A stretch of DNA of 13,375 bases from the NCBI RefSeq assembly GCF_039793925.1, contig NZ_JBAMME010000042.1, positions 1 to 13,375 of the forward strand. The letters run 5' to 3'. The DNA comes from Thermogutta sp039793925 (GTDB taxonomy: Bacteria; Planctomycetota; Planctomycetia; Pirellulales; Thermoguttaceae). Positions 6,503 through 13,375 of this stretch are shown one piece after another (positions within the stretch are counted from its first letter, which is position 1; every line of letters begins with the position of its first letter). The position numbers and the translations under genes were made by a program. The notes beneath the pieces are model-generated. The model saw only the letters and a program-made list of their open reading frames with translations, ran no database searches and was not told the origin of the DNA.

Positions 6503-8131
6503 ATGAACCACCAGCAAACCGGTAGCAAGGGAGTACGTGTTCGTGCTTTTTTGGAAAACGGGAAGTTGGCGGTGTTTCCCTGTTTTGGCTTCCCCATGAC
6601 TCGCCTGGCACTGCTCACGAGCGGGTTCATCTTTTTTGGAGTCTTGGCCGCTTGGAGTGAAAAGTCTCGATTGTGGGCGGAAACGCCGCAACCGGTTTTG
6701 AAGGTCGGCTTTGCGGAGCGCGACATCAGTCCGGAAATCGGTATGGAGCAGCCGGGGGGATACGGCAAAGTCTATCATCAAACGTTTCATGATCCGTGCA
6801 AAGTGCGGGCGGCCGTTTTCGACGACGGCCAGAAGGCCGTAGCCCTGGTGGGGCTCGACGTGCTGATCATCCGTGAGCCGAGCGTCAGGCGGATTCGCGA
6901 GGAAGTTGCCCGGCGATGTGCGATCAAACCGGAGGGTATTCTCTTGGCTGCATCGCACACGCATTCCGGCGGTCCTAGCGGCATGGTGTTACCAGGCGAG
7001 TTCGATCACGCGGACGAGTGGGTGAAACACCTGGCCTACGACGTGGCTTCAACGGCTAATAGCCGCTATTTGGAAAAGATGGAAAAGGCCACGGTGGAGG
7101 CGATTTGCGAGGCATGGGAAAAGAGGCATCCGCTGCTGTGTGGTGTAGGGCGAGGTATTGAGGATAAGGTTGCTTTCAACCGGCGCTTCCGCATGAAAAA
7201 TGGCCTGACGTTCACGCATCCCGGGCAGCTCAACCCTGATATCGTCGAAGTGGCGGGGCCAACCGATCCTGAGGTCCTCGTGCTGGGGGCGTGGTCTCCG
7301 GATGGCAAGCTGGAAGGTTGTGTGGTCCACTATACCTGTCACGCGACGACCAATCCGGGTGGTATTTCAGCCAACTGGATTTATTACATGGAAAAGGCAA
7401 TTCGCGGCTTTTACGGGCCCGATGTGGTGGTGGTCTTTCTTCAGGGGTGCTCCGGAGATGTCACCCAGGTGGACAATCTGAGCCCCTATCGGAACCCGAC
7501 GGGGGAGGAGTGGGCGCAGCGCGTGGGCGGCCGGGTGGGCGCCGAAGCGGTGAAAACATTGCTTCTGACTCCGCGGGGTAATCTGAGTCCCATCGACTAT
7601 CGCAGCACGACGCTCACGATTCCCCGCCGTCGGCCTGACCCCAAACGCGTGGAGGAGTGTTTGGCCCTGACGAAAAAGGACCCTAAGGAGGTGGGGGCCA
7701 CTGAGTGGATTTTCGCCGTTCAGACCGTGCTACTCGACGCCAAACTGAAAGTCGAACCCACCGCCGCTGTGGAATTGCAGGCTGTTCAGATTGGTCCACT
7801 CGTGATTCTTGCCAATCCTGCAGAATATTTTTGTCAATATGGTTTGGAGTTGAAGGCTGGGTCGAAATTCCCCTTCACGATGCCCGTCGAACTGGCCAAC
7901 GGCTGTGTGGGTTACGTGCCAACAGTAGAGGCGTTTGGGCCACATGGCGGGGGTTATGAAACGCGGCTGACTGCCTATAGCAATTTGGATTTCCAAGCCG
8001 GTGACCAAATCCGGGATAAACTCTTGGAATTGGCGCACCAGTTGACACCCGGCCCAGTGCCGGAACCGCCCCGGGTGACCCCTGTGACGACACCGTGGTC
8101 TTACGGAGCTGTTCCACCTAACTACCATTGA
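6503..8131 (+). CDS. Neutral/alkaline non-lysosomal ceramidase-like protein, exported
   Basis: A 542-residue protein of the neutral ceramidase N-terminal domain family (PF04734), common in planctomycetes. A hydrophobic stretch (about residues 34-51) after a basic N-region suggests a signal peptide or membrane anchor, so it probably acts outside the cytoplasm. Positions matching the neutral-ceramidase zinc site are present: His152 and His154 in SHTHSGG, His280 in YTCHATT, Glu441 in NPAEYF and Tyr471 in GYVPTVEAF. The GDVS-like motif that carries the nucleophilic Ser in neutral ceramidases reads GCSGDVT here (Thr321), so true ceramide hydrolysis is uncertain. The C-terminal Ig-like domain of bacterial and eukaryotic ceramidases is absent. 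The substrate is unknown; an N-acyl amide such as a ceramide-like lipid is the family-based guess. The start is set by AGGAGG 8 bases upstream. The gene converges with hpnE. Confidence 0.85.
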   Translation: MNHQQTGSKGVRVRAFLENGKLAVFPCFGFPMTRLALLTSGFIFFGVLAAWSEKSRLWAETPQPVLKVGFAERDISPEIGMEQPGGYGKVYHQTFHDPCKVRAAVFDDGQKAVALVGLDVLIIREPSVRRIREEVARRCAIKPEGILLAASHTHSGGPSGMVLPGEFDHADEWVKHLAYDVASTANSRYLEKMEKATVEAICEAWEKRHPLLCGVGRGIEDKVAFNRRFRMKNGLTFTHPGQLNPDIVEVAGPTDPEVLVLGAWSPDGKLEGCVVHYTCHATTNPGGISANWIYYMEKAIRGFYGPDVVVVFLQGCSGDVTQVDNLSPYRNPTGEEWAQRVGGRVGAEAVKTLLLTPRGNLSPIDYRSTTLTIPRRRPDPKRVEECLALTKKDPKEVGATEWIFAVQTVLLDAKLKVEPTAAVELQAVQIGPLVILANPAEYFCQYGLELKAGSKFPFTMPVELANGCVGYVPTVEAFGPHGGGYETRLTAYSNLDFQAGDQIRDKLLELAHQLTPGPVPEPPRVTPVTTPWSYGAVPPNYH

Positions 8132-8197
8132 CGGCCTCGGAGCGGCGTCGAGGACTGGGGACATCCTGTGGGTTGCTTCGCCCTTTGGCACGGAGTG

Positions 8198-8217
8198 CTG
8201 CCGAAGTTTGGCAGTTT
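8198..8217. terminator. Short hairpin between convergent genes (weak terminator candidate)
   Basis: CTGCC (8198-8202) pairs with GGCAG (8210-8214) around a 7-base loop, followed on the plus strand by only TTT. It lies in the 94-base convergent gap between the ceramidase-like gene and hpnE and could serve either direction, but stem and U-run are both short. Confidence 0.3.
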
Positions 8218-8225
8218 CCTCCATG

Positions 8226-9653
8226 TCAGCGGAATGGTTGAGCCTGGAGAAACTTGGAGACGACGGTGCTGGCCAACCGAGCGCTGCGAATGGCACTCTC
8301 CATAGTTCCTGGCCATCCCGTCGCTGTCCAATCACCCGCCAGGACAAGCCCTGGGACACCGGTGTCTTGCGGCGGTCGGCGGTCGTCCCAATCCGGGTGC
8401 GGAGAGAGAACTGCCGCTGGTTCCGTGATGACACGACTGGCCAGTAGTTTCGCGGATCGAAGAGGAGCAAAGGTCTGTTGCAATTCCCTGACGACTCTAT
8501 CCCGGCACTCTTCCGGGGGGCCGAGCGTTAGTCGGTGTGACGCACTGATGACGACGTGGCAGTACCACGGTGACGCTGCGAAGTGGGAATCGCCAGAAGT
8601 GTTAACCGATTCAGTTCGAAGCGTTTCCGCAAAGGGAGGCCGAAAAACCCATTGTGAAAGCGCATAAGGCAACACCGCGTGCGGGACAGAAAATCCCGGC
8701 CGATCGAACCACAAATGCACACCGGTGATCGCACAGGCTTCTGGAGAAGCGCGGGATCGTGAGGTTGGCCAGTTGGGGAGAATTTTATTTACGAGTTCTG
8801 TCGGCAGAAGCCGAGCCGCAACCCACCAGGGAACCGCCAGCACCACGGCCGCAAAATTCTCCGTCTGGCCGTCTGCAAAGTGAAGACACCAGGTGTTGTT
8901 ACACCGCGAAATTCCGCGGACGGACCGTCCCGAGATGATTCGCACCCCAACACCTTCAAGACGGCGCCGGAAATGGACATCACACATAACGCTCAGAGGC
9001 ACCCGGGGGATCCACAACTCATGCCCCTCTCGGTTTTTTATGAAGACCTCGCGAACAATCATGCGCGTAAGAGACAGAGGAATTCGGTCCAGGGTTTCGC
9101 TCGTTGCGCTGACGAGCAGTGGACTCCAGAAAATTCGCACAAGCTTTTCTGACTGGCCAGTCCGCCTTAAAAACGGTTGCGTCATCTCGGCACGGCACTG
9201 TTGAGAACGTTTGCCTCCCTCCTTCCAAAGAGTCCAGGATGCGCGAAGTAACGCCAGCCGCTCGGCGGGTGAGACGAGACTGAACCGGAACACCGAGGGC
9301 AGTAAATGGAAGGGAGCGGGTAGCCCTCGAACGGCCTGGAAGCGACAAATCTTGCCAGAATAATCCGCAAAGAAGAGAGTGCGGTGCCGAATAAACAGGT
9401 CCAGCGCATGCATCTCCCGGCAAAAGCGGAGGAATTCCGTGCAGCAGCCCAATGCCACGTGCTGACAGGTGTCAACCGTTTGCCCGATCTCCGGATCCCT
9501 GACGGATCGGACACGGCCCCCGAGCACGCGCCGGGCTTCAAAAAGGGTGATCTCGCAGTCGGTGTTTCGCAGAAACCATGCCGTAGCCAGGCCGGCAAGG
9601 CCCCCACCAACGATGGCGACCCGCAGTCTCTCCGGCTCAACTCTCCGGTCCAT
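8226..9653 (-). CDS. hpnE: Hydroxysqualene dehydroxylase HpnE (FAD-dependent squalene synthesis)
   Basis: Last step of the three-enzyme bacterial squalene route: it removes the hydroxyl of hydroxysqualene to give squalene, using FAD. The 475-residue protein belongs to the phytoene-desaturase-like amine oxidoreductase family. The N-terminal Rossmann motif is VAIVGGGLAGLATAW (12-26), with Glu39 in LFEARRVLGGR at the ribose-binding position. The C-terminal FAD motif is LVLAGDWTATGWPGTMESAI (about 436-455). The middle includes the substrate-lid region found in HpnE proteins (SPLLVSATSE, then LSLTRMIVREVF). ATG 9653 lies 9 bases after the hpnD stop, with GGGGTG 10 bases upstream, so it is the last gene of the hpnC-hpnD-hpnE operon. 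Amine oxidoreductases of this fold also act as carotenoid desaturases; the position after hpnC and hpnD decides the call. Confidence 0.93.
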   Translation of the reverse strand: MDRRVEPERLRVAIVGGGLAGLATAWFLRNTDCEITLFEARRVLGGRVRSVRDPEIGQTVDTCQHVALGCCTEFLRFCREMHALDLFIRHRTLFFADYSGKICRFQAVRGLPAPFHLLPSVFRFSLVSPAERLALLRASWTLWKEGGKRSQQCRAEMTQPFLRRTGQSEKLVRIFWSPLLVSATSETLDRIPLSLTRMIVREVFIKNREGHELWIPRVPLSVMCDVHFRRRLEGVGVRIISGRSVRGISRCNNTWCLHFADGQTENFAAVVLAVPWWVAARLLPTELVNKILPNWPTSRSRASPEACAITGVHLWFDRPGFSVPHAVLPYALSQWVFRPPFAETLRTESVNTSGDSHFAASPWYCHVVISASHRLTLGPPEECRDRVVRELQQTFAPLRSAKLLASRVITEPAAVLSPHPDWDDRRPPQDTGVPGLVLAGDWTATGWPGTMESAIRSARLASTVVSKFLQAQPFR

Positions 9654-9662
9654 AAGTCCATT

Positions 9663-10691
9663 TCACCCCGCTGATGGCGAGACGACAGGGGAACGAAGAT
9701 TCGCTGGCCTTTCGACAAGGTGGAGAGAGCGGGGCGGGACAATGGCCCAACGGGCCAAAAGCCAAATTTTCCGCCACCTAGATAGTTTCAGTTTCTGGCG
9801 GAAAATTTGATCCTTGTTGCGACGGAGCTTCTGGAAAAGAGCATAGTAAGTAGAGAACATCAAGCCGAAAACTTTTCGTCCCTGATCGCTGACAAGATCG
9901 AACACGGATGAAGCACTCCGGTAAAAGCGTTCCGTCCTTTCAAACTGAAAGTTGAGAAGATCGCTCCATGCGGGAGTGACCACCCCCTTAAGGATATCTT
10001 CCTTCTCACATCCGAACGACTTGAGTTCGTCGCAAGGGATGTAAACTCGTCCTCGTTCTGCGTCTTCACGCAGATCTCGAAGAATGTTCGTCAACTGGAA
10101 CGCCACCCCGCAATCGTGGGCTTGAGAGGGAACTTCCCGGCCTTTAAACCCCCAAATGTAAAGACAAGCCACCCCGACCGCTGAAGCGACCCTGGCGCAA
10201 TACTGTTCCAGTTCGGCGAAATTTTTGAACGGGCGAAAGTCGATGTCTTGCTGCACTCCTTCGATGACATCCAGGATGTACTTGGGTGGAATCCCGTAGC
10301 GCTCGACGACGGCTGCAACGCCGGAAGCCAGAACCACCACGTCTTTCGGCGCGGTCACAATTTCGGACAAAAAGCTGAGATCCAAATTGCGGGCCGGAAG
10401 AGACGAAAATCTGAGCTGACGATCGATCATCGACTTCCACGCTTGAAGATAACATCTGGCCTGAGCAGCCGGGACCTCATCTGCGAGGTCGTCCGTAAAG
10501 CGGCAATAGGCGTAGATGATTTCCATGGCCTGGGCTTGCTCGCGGCCCAGCAGGCGGATGGCGGGCAGAAAACTGGACCGCGCCCTCCGACACATTTCAT
10601 GACAAACCGGATATGATTCGGCGATGATCGCGCGATAAGCCGCGTCTTCATCGCAGACAGGTCCTATTTGTTTGTCCCGGTTCGTTGCCAC
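9663..10691 (-). CDS. hpnD: Presqualene diphosphate synthase HpnD
   Basis: Head-to-head condensation of two farnesyl diphosphates to presqualene diphosphate. The product has the trans-isoprenyl diphosphate synthase (squalene/phytoene synthase) fold with both Asp-rich Mg-diphosphate motifs: FTDDLADE (66-73 from the chosen start) and NILRDLREDAERGRVYIP (202-219). The ERGRVYIP context and second place in an hpnC-D-E operon support HpnD over phytoene synthase. The start is uncertain: the frame is open to 10841, with ATGs at 10763 and 10736 lacking a Shine-Dalgarno, whereas GTG 10691 has GGTGG 8 bases upstream. That choice gives 342 residues and a 28-base overlap with the end of hpnC; ATG 10736 would give 357 residues and a 73-base overlap. 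The C-terminal ~50 residues are basic (KLRRNKDQIFRQKLKLSRWRK), perhaps for membrane contact. Confidence 0.9.
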   Translation of the reverse strand: MATNRDKQIGPVCDEDAAYRAIIAESYPVCHEMCRRARSSFLPAIRLLGREQAQAMEIIYAYCRFTDDLADEVPAAQARCYLQAWKSMIDRQLRFSSLPARNLDLSFLSEIVTAPKDVVVLASGVAAVVERYGIPPKYILDVIEGVQQDIDFRPFKNFAELEQYCARVASAVGVACLYIWGFKGREVPSQAHDCGVAFQLTNILRDLREDAERGRVYIPCDELKSFGCEKEDILKGVVTPAWSDLLNFQFERTERFYRSASSVFDLVSDQGRKVFGLMFSTYYALFQKLRRNKDQIFRQKLKLSRWRKIWLLARWAIVPPRSLHLVERPANLRSPVVSPSAG

Positions 10692-11653
10692 AAGACGTCC
10701 CACCAGCTTTGCACCATGAGAGTAAGTTTTGTCCATCGGCTGAGCGTGGGTCGCATTTGCCATACATTGTAGTCGATGGCTGCAATCGCCTGGAGAATCC
10801 TGAGACCACCCCGGACGAAGAGCAGGACAGGCACCTGCCACTGTCGGGGCATCAGTTCAACAAGCTGCTCCCCGCGACGGAGGAATACAGCGGCTTCCTC
10901 AACCAGCCCCTTCATAAGGGTTTGAAATGCCGGGTTGAATTCCCGCCGTTGCCACATCTCTTCTGTGTAACCGACGCGACGGCATTCCGCCATTGGGATA
11001 TACAGCCGACCCCGGTACCAATCCTCTCCAACATCCTGCCAGAAATTGGCGAGCTGAAGCCCCGTGCACACGGAGTCAGAAAGCGCGACACGCTCTGGCG
11101 TGTGACAGCGGGCAACATACAGCACCAAACGTCCCACGGGGTTGGCCGAGTAACGGCAGTAATTCAGAAGTTCTTCGAATGTCTCGTACCGATGGACTTC
11201 CTGATCCTGCCGGAAGGCAACCAGTAAATCGAGAAATGGTTCTGGGGGAATCTGAAAAGTGGTAATAGTTTCTCGAAGAGCAACAGTCACAGGATGCCGG
11301 GGATGGCCCCGGTAACAGGACATCAGCTCCCGATGCCACCAGTCGAGAAGCATCAGGCTGTCCTTCTGCGAGAAAACTTCATCAGCCAAGTCATCCGCCC
11401 ATCGGCACCAGGCGTAAACATTACAAAAATGCTGACGTAAACCGCGGGGCAAAAACCAGCTCACGACGGTAAAATTCTCATAATGTTGGCGGGTCAGTCG
11501 GCGGCAATACTGCCGGCTAGCCCGAAGCGACGGTGGCTCGTATCGCGCAAACGGCCCGTATTGGTGGAAGTCGCGGAGAAAACGCGCCTGCTCCGCCGTG
11601 GCCTGATTTGGCGGAAGAGATGTCACGGTTCGGTTCGGTTGTTGGGAGGTCAT
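10664..11653 (-). CDS. hpnC: Hydroxysqualene synthase HpnC
   Basis: Converts presqualene diphosphate to hydroxysqualene, the second step of the HpnD-HpnC-HpnE route. The 329-residue protein has the squalene/phytoene synthase fold, with Asp-rich motifs WADDLADE (85-92) and NFWQDVGEDWYRGRLYIP (203-220). HYENFTVVSWFLPRGLRQHF (57-76), and NFWQDV where HpnD has NILRDL, are the points by which I separate it from HpnD, along with gene order. ATG 11653 (MTSQQPN) is chosen because the frame further upstream, open to 11917, overlaps the start of ispH on the other strand and does not resemble the family. There is no strong Shine-Dalgarno. It is the first gene of the hpnC-D-E operon, and its 3' end overlaps the likely start of hpnD. 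A possible promoter (TTGCCG, 17 bases, TATTCC; minus strand 11747-11719) lies in the gap shared with ispH. Confidence 0.92.
   Translation of the reverse strand: MTSQQPNRTVTSLPPNQATAEQARFLRDFHQYGPFARYEPPSLRASRQYCRRLTRQHYENFTVVSWFLPRGLRQHFCNVYAWCRWADDLADEVFSQKDSLMLLDWWHRELMSCYRGHPRHPVTVALRETITTFQIPPEPFLDLLVAFRQDQEVHRYETFEELLNYCRYSANPVGRLVLYVARCHTPERVALSDSVCTGLQLANFWQDVGEDWYRGRLYIPMAECRRVGYTEEMWQRREFNPAFQTLMKGLVEEAAVFLRRGEQLVELMPRQWQVPVLLFVRGGLRILQAIAAIDYNVWQMRPTLSRWTKLTLMVQSWWDVLWQRTGTNK
10700..10704 (-). promoter_or_regulatory. Shine-Dalgarno-like GGTGG favouring the GTG start of hpnD
   Basis: GGTGG, inside TGGTGGGA, lies 8 bases before GTG 10691 and within the hpnC coding sequence. It is a one-mismatch version of GGAGG and is the only ribosome-binding-site-like sequence among the candidate hpnD starts, so the start remains tentative. 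Confidence 0.4.
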
Positions 11654-11825
11654 TAGCGGAATTACTCGGCTTGACCGCCACCGGCTGGGCAAGAAAAAAA
11701 TCTCGTGGAATGTGCCCGGGAATACAATTGTGGCCCACCTTCGGCAAATATTTTTCCAGTATAGAGGAAACATTTTCGGAAGTTGAGAGTCGTTTGTAAA
11801 AGTGTCCCATCCATAGGTGCAAACG
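11654..11825. promoter_or_regulatory. Shared divergent promoter region of hpnC and ispH
   Basis: 172 bases separate the two start codons, so both isoprenoid transcription units must start here or within it. For hpnC the best pair is TTGCCG (11747-11742) and TATTCC (11724-11719) with a 17-base spacer on the minus strand. For ispH I could not find a convincing hexamer pair; TACAAT at 11723-11728 is a -10-like match without a -35. No clear operator is visible. Confidence 0.35.
11815..11819 (+). promoter_or_regulatory. Shine-Dalgarno deciding the ispH start at 11826
   Basis: AGGTG lies 6 bases before ATG 11826. An in-frame GTG at 11817 is inside this motif. The ATG also puts the conserved Cys at residue 12, exactly as in E. 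coli IspH. Confidence 0.6.
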
Positions 11826-12761
11826 ATGCGCATCCTTTTGGCCTCTCCCCGCGGGTTTTGTGCGGGAGTCAACATGGCAATTGAAACCGTAGAGACGGCC
11901 CTCCAGCGTTTCGGCACACCACTCTACGTGTTTCACGAAATCGTCCATAACCAGCACGTGGTCCAGGCGTTCTCCAAACGTGGGGTGATTTTCGTCAACG
12001 ATATTGACGAGGTACCGCCAGGCAGCGTTCTTGTGTTTTCTGCCCACGGAGTCTCTCCCGAGGTAAGGGAAAAGGCGAGGCAGCGGCAACTCCGCACGAT
12101 CGACGCCACATGTCCCCTGGTGACCAAGGTCCATCGGGAAGTTAAACGGTTTGTGGACGAGGGCTACACCATTTTTTTGATTGGCCATGCAGGACACGAC
12201 GAGGTGATCGGTACGATGGGAGAGGCTCCGGACGCCATTCGCCTCATTCAATCGGTGGCGGATGCCGAGACCGTGGAAGTGCCGGACCCAGAAAGAGTGG
12301 CCTATACGACCCAGACGACACTTTCCATTCTGGACGCGGCGCAGATCGTGGCTCGGCTGCGGGAACGATTTCCGAAACTCGTGGGACCGGCCAAAGACGA
12401 TATCTGTTATGCCACTCAAAACCGACAGGAAGCGGTTCTTGCCATCGCCCGTCAATGTGATGTCTTTCTTGTGGTCGGCAGCCAGAATAGTTCAAATAGC
12501 CGCCGGCTGGCAGAAATCGCTGGCTCCACTGGGATTCCCTCCTATCTTGTAGACGGTCCCCAGGATGTTGATTTGACTTGGTTCAAGGGAAAAGAGACGG
12601 TGGGAATAACAGCCGGTGCGAGTGCCCCCGAACATGTCGTTCAGGAGTGCATCGGATTGCTGCGGGAGAACTTCGGGGCCACGGTGGAAGAGGTATCTTT
12701 GCGGGAAGAGCACGTGCACTTCCCACTGCCCATTGAATTACGTCTCCTGGCATCCAACTAG
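11826..12761 (+). CDS. ispH: 4-hydroxy-3-methylbut-2-enyl diphosphate reductase IspH (LytB)
   Basis: Final enzyme of the MEP pathway: an iron-sulfur enzyme that reduces HMBPP to isopentenyl and dimethylallyl diphosphate. The 311-residue protein has the usual length. The three cluster-binding cysteines are Cys12 (SPRGFCAGV), Cys96 (DATCPLVTKVH) and Cys194 (DDICYATQNRQ). Substrate-pocket residues are His41, His74, His124 and Glu126 (GHAGHDEVIG), at the same numbers as in E. coli, and the SQNSSNS loop is present (about 218-224). Divergent from hpnC, it supplies the C5 units that end up in squalene, so co-location with hpnCDE makes metabolic sense, although no other MEP gene is in the window. It converges with the repeat protein at the right edge across 94 bases. 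Confidence 0.97.
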   Translation: MRILLASPRGFCAGVNMAIETVETALQRFGTPLYVFHEIVHNQHVVQAFSKRGVIFVNDIDEVPPGSVLVFSAHGVSPEVREKARQRQLRTIDATCPLVTKVHREVKRFVDEGYTIFLIGHAGHDEVIGTMGEAPDAIRLIQSVADAETVEVPDPERVAYTTQTTLSILDAAQIVARLRERFPKLVGPAKDDICYATQNRQEAVLAIARQCDVFLVVGSQNSSNSRRLAEIAGSTGIPSYLVDGPQDVDLTWFKGKETVGITAGASAPEHVVQECIGLLRENFGATVEEVSLREEHVHFPLPIELRLLASN

Positions 12762-12834
12762 AGGATCTTACCAAGGAATGGAATTTGAAAAGGGGGTGTA
12801 CGTGTCGAGCTAGCTCTGAAGTGCACGCAGACAG

Positions 12835-12850
12835 ACTGTGTGCCCACAGT
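12835..12850. terminator. 6-bp hairpin in the convergent gap after ispH (terminator candidate)
   Basis: ACTGTG (12835-12840) pairs perfectly with CACAGT (12845-12850) around a TGCC tetraloop, 5 bases beyond the stop codon of the minus-strand repeat protein. An overlapping alternative stem pairs GCACGC (12823-12828) with GTGTGC (12838-12843). No U-run follows on either strand. A perfect 10-base palindrome GAGCTAGCTC sits nearby at 12807-12816. Confidence 0.3.
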
Positions 12851-12855
12851 TGTAC

Positions 12856-13375
12856 TCAATCGAGCGGAAATGCCTCGGCTGTTGTTTGCTTTCGGTAAAG
12901 TGGCATGTAGCGGTAGTACACCTCGAGGATCATTGTCGCCATCGCCGTGAAGTAGAGCCTCCCACCCCGTTCTTTTCCGTGATCGCTGCTGTCCTCAAAG
13001 AACCAGCTTCCCGCCTCATGACCTTTTTGGGCCTGCGTTTGTACGAGGTAATCGCGCATGACGGCGTTCCATTGCTTCCACTCTTCTCCTTCCCAATGGC
13101 GCATGACCTGAGTTGCGTAATAGTTGTAGTAGAAGTTATTTCGACCAGGTCCGCTCTTACTGGTCGACGGTCCCCAGTCGCTCAGGCGTCGTATTCCTTT
13201 AACCAATGCGGGATTGTCCTTATCCCAGCCGAGATACATGCGGCACAGCAGTCCGATGGCGGTGGTGGCGGGACCTTCGCCAGGGTCCAGATATCCGTAA
13301 GCGGCTCCCCCATCTGATTGAACCGAGTCGAGAAACACCTGGGCTTTCTGGACAGTCACTTTAGGCACCTGAAGA
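12856..13375 (-). CDS. Squalene-cyclase/prenyltransferase repeat-containing protein, C-terminal part (continues past right edge)
   Basis: The frame is open to the right edge, so about 173 C-terminal residues are seen and the start lies outside; the GTG at 13368 is internal, since the coding frame continues before it. The sequence looks like an alpha/alpha-toroid repeat protein: VQKAQVFLDSVQSDGGAAYGY is a QW-like repeat, followed by GPATTAIGLLCRMYLGW, a Tyr-rich FYYNYYATQVMRHWEGEEWKQWN, and QTQAQKGHEAGSWFF, a second Q...G-x-W element. The ending RLYFTAMATMILEVYYRYMPLYRK is one I recall from planctomycete proteins annotated as prenyltransferase/squalene oxidase repeat proteins. The part containing any DxDD catalytic motif is not in the window, so hopene-cyclase activity cannot be judged. 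Most such planctomycete proteins are uncharacterised, and many may not be cyclases. Its placement beside ispH and hpnCDE is suggestive only. Confidence 0.8.
   Translation of the reverse strand, partial: LQVPKVTVQKAQVFLDSVQSDGGAAYGYLDPGEGPATTAIGLLCRMYLGWDKDNPALVKGIRRLSDWGPSTSKSGPGRNNFYYNYYATQVMRHWEGEEWKQWNAVMRDYLVQTQAQKGHEAGSWFFEDSSDHGKERGGRLYFTAMATMILEVYYRYMPLYRKQTTAEAFPLD

Noticed and set aside
9663..11653. Phytoene synthase (CrtB) and carotenoid desaturase identities for the hpnCD/hpnE genes
   Set aside because: Two adjacent, distinct squalene/phytoene-synthase-fold genes followed by a GGGLAGLA amine oxidoreductase is the hpnC-D-E arrangement; a carotenoid operon would not normally need two such synthases.
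11517..12455. 312-residue minus-strand ORF over ispH
   Set aside because: It is antisense to ispH, whose catalytic Cys and His residues are all intact; no family features.

Overview
The window looks like chromosomal DNA from a member of the Planctomycetota, plausibly a Pirellulales/Thermoguttaceae-type bacterium. I infer this from gene content, not from a database match. The pointers are a 21-residue-repeat leucine-rich lipoprotein with a planctomycete-style C-terminus, a secreted neutral-ceramidase-like protein, a methanopterin-type dihydropteroate-synthase-related protein, a squalene-cyclase-fold repeat protein, and the hydroxysqualene route to squalene (hpnCDE). Base composition is moderately GC-rich and gaps between genes are ordinary. 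I see no insertion sequence, CRISPR array, tRNA, rRNA or phage gene.

Layout. Positions 1-1319 (minus strand) hold the N-terminal part of rpoN (sigma-54), running off the left edge, and the complete recombination mediator recR. Positions 1320-1863 form a 544-base divergent gap without a gene but with several inverted repeats. Positions 1864-4880 (plus) are a two-gene operon: a dihydropteroate-synthase-related protein (TIGR00284/DUF6513 type) overlapping pabB by a GTGA junction. Together they suggest p-aminobenzoate being directed to a pterin cofactor, possibly tetrahydromethanopterin. Positions 4942-6000 (minus) are a leucine-rich-repeat lipoprotein. Positions 6001-6502 are a second hairpin-rich divergent gap. 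Positions 6503-8131 (plus) encode an exported ceramidase-like hydrolase.

The right part is an isoprenoid block. hpnC, hpnD and hpnE lie on the minus strand (11653 to 8226) with overlapping or nearly touching ends, and convert farnesyl diphosphate to squalene through presqualene diphosphate and hydroxysqualene. Divergent from hpnC across 172 bases is ispH (11826-12761, plus), the last enzyme of the MEP pathway that supplies the C5 units. Converging on ispH from the right edge is the C-terminal part of a protein with squalene-cyclase/prenyltransferase-type repeats (12856-13375, minus).

Two gene calls depend on reading beyond complete ORFs: rpoN and the right-edge repeat protein are both open at a window edge. 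Several start codons were moved inward from the longest ORF because a Shine-Dalgarno motif and the family N-terminus agree on the later codon. I found no clear new defence or mobile system. The best candidates for new biology are the DHPS-like/pabB pair, the two structured intergenic regions, and the squalene block next to a cyclase-fold protein.
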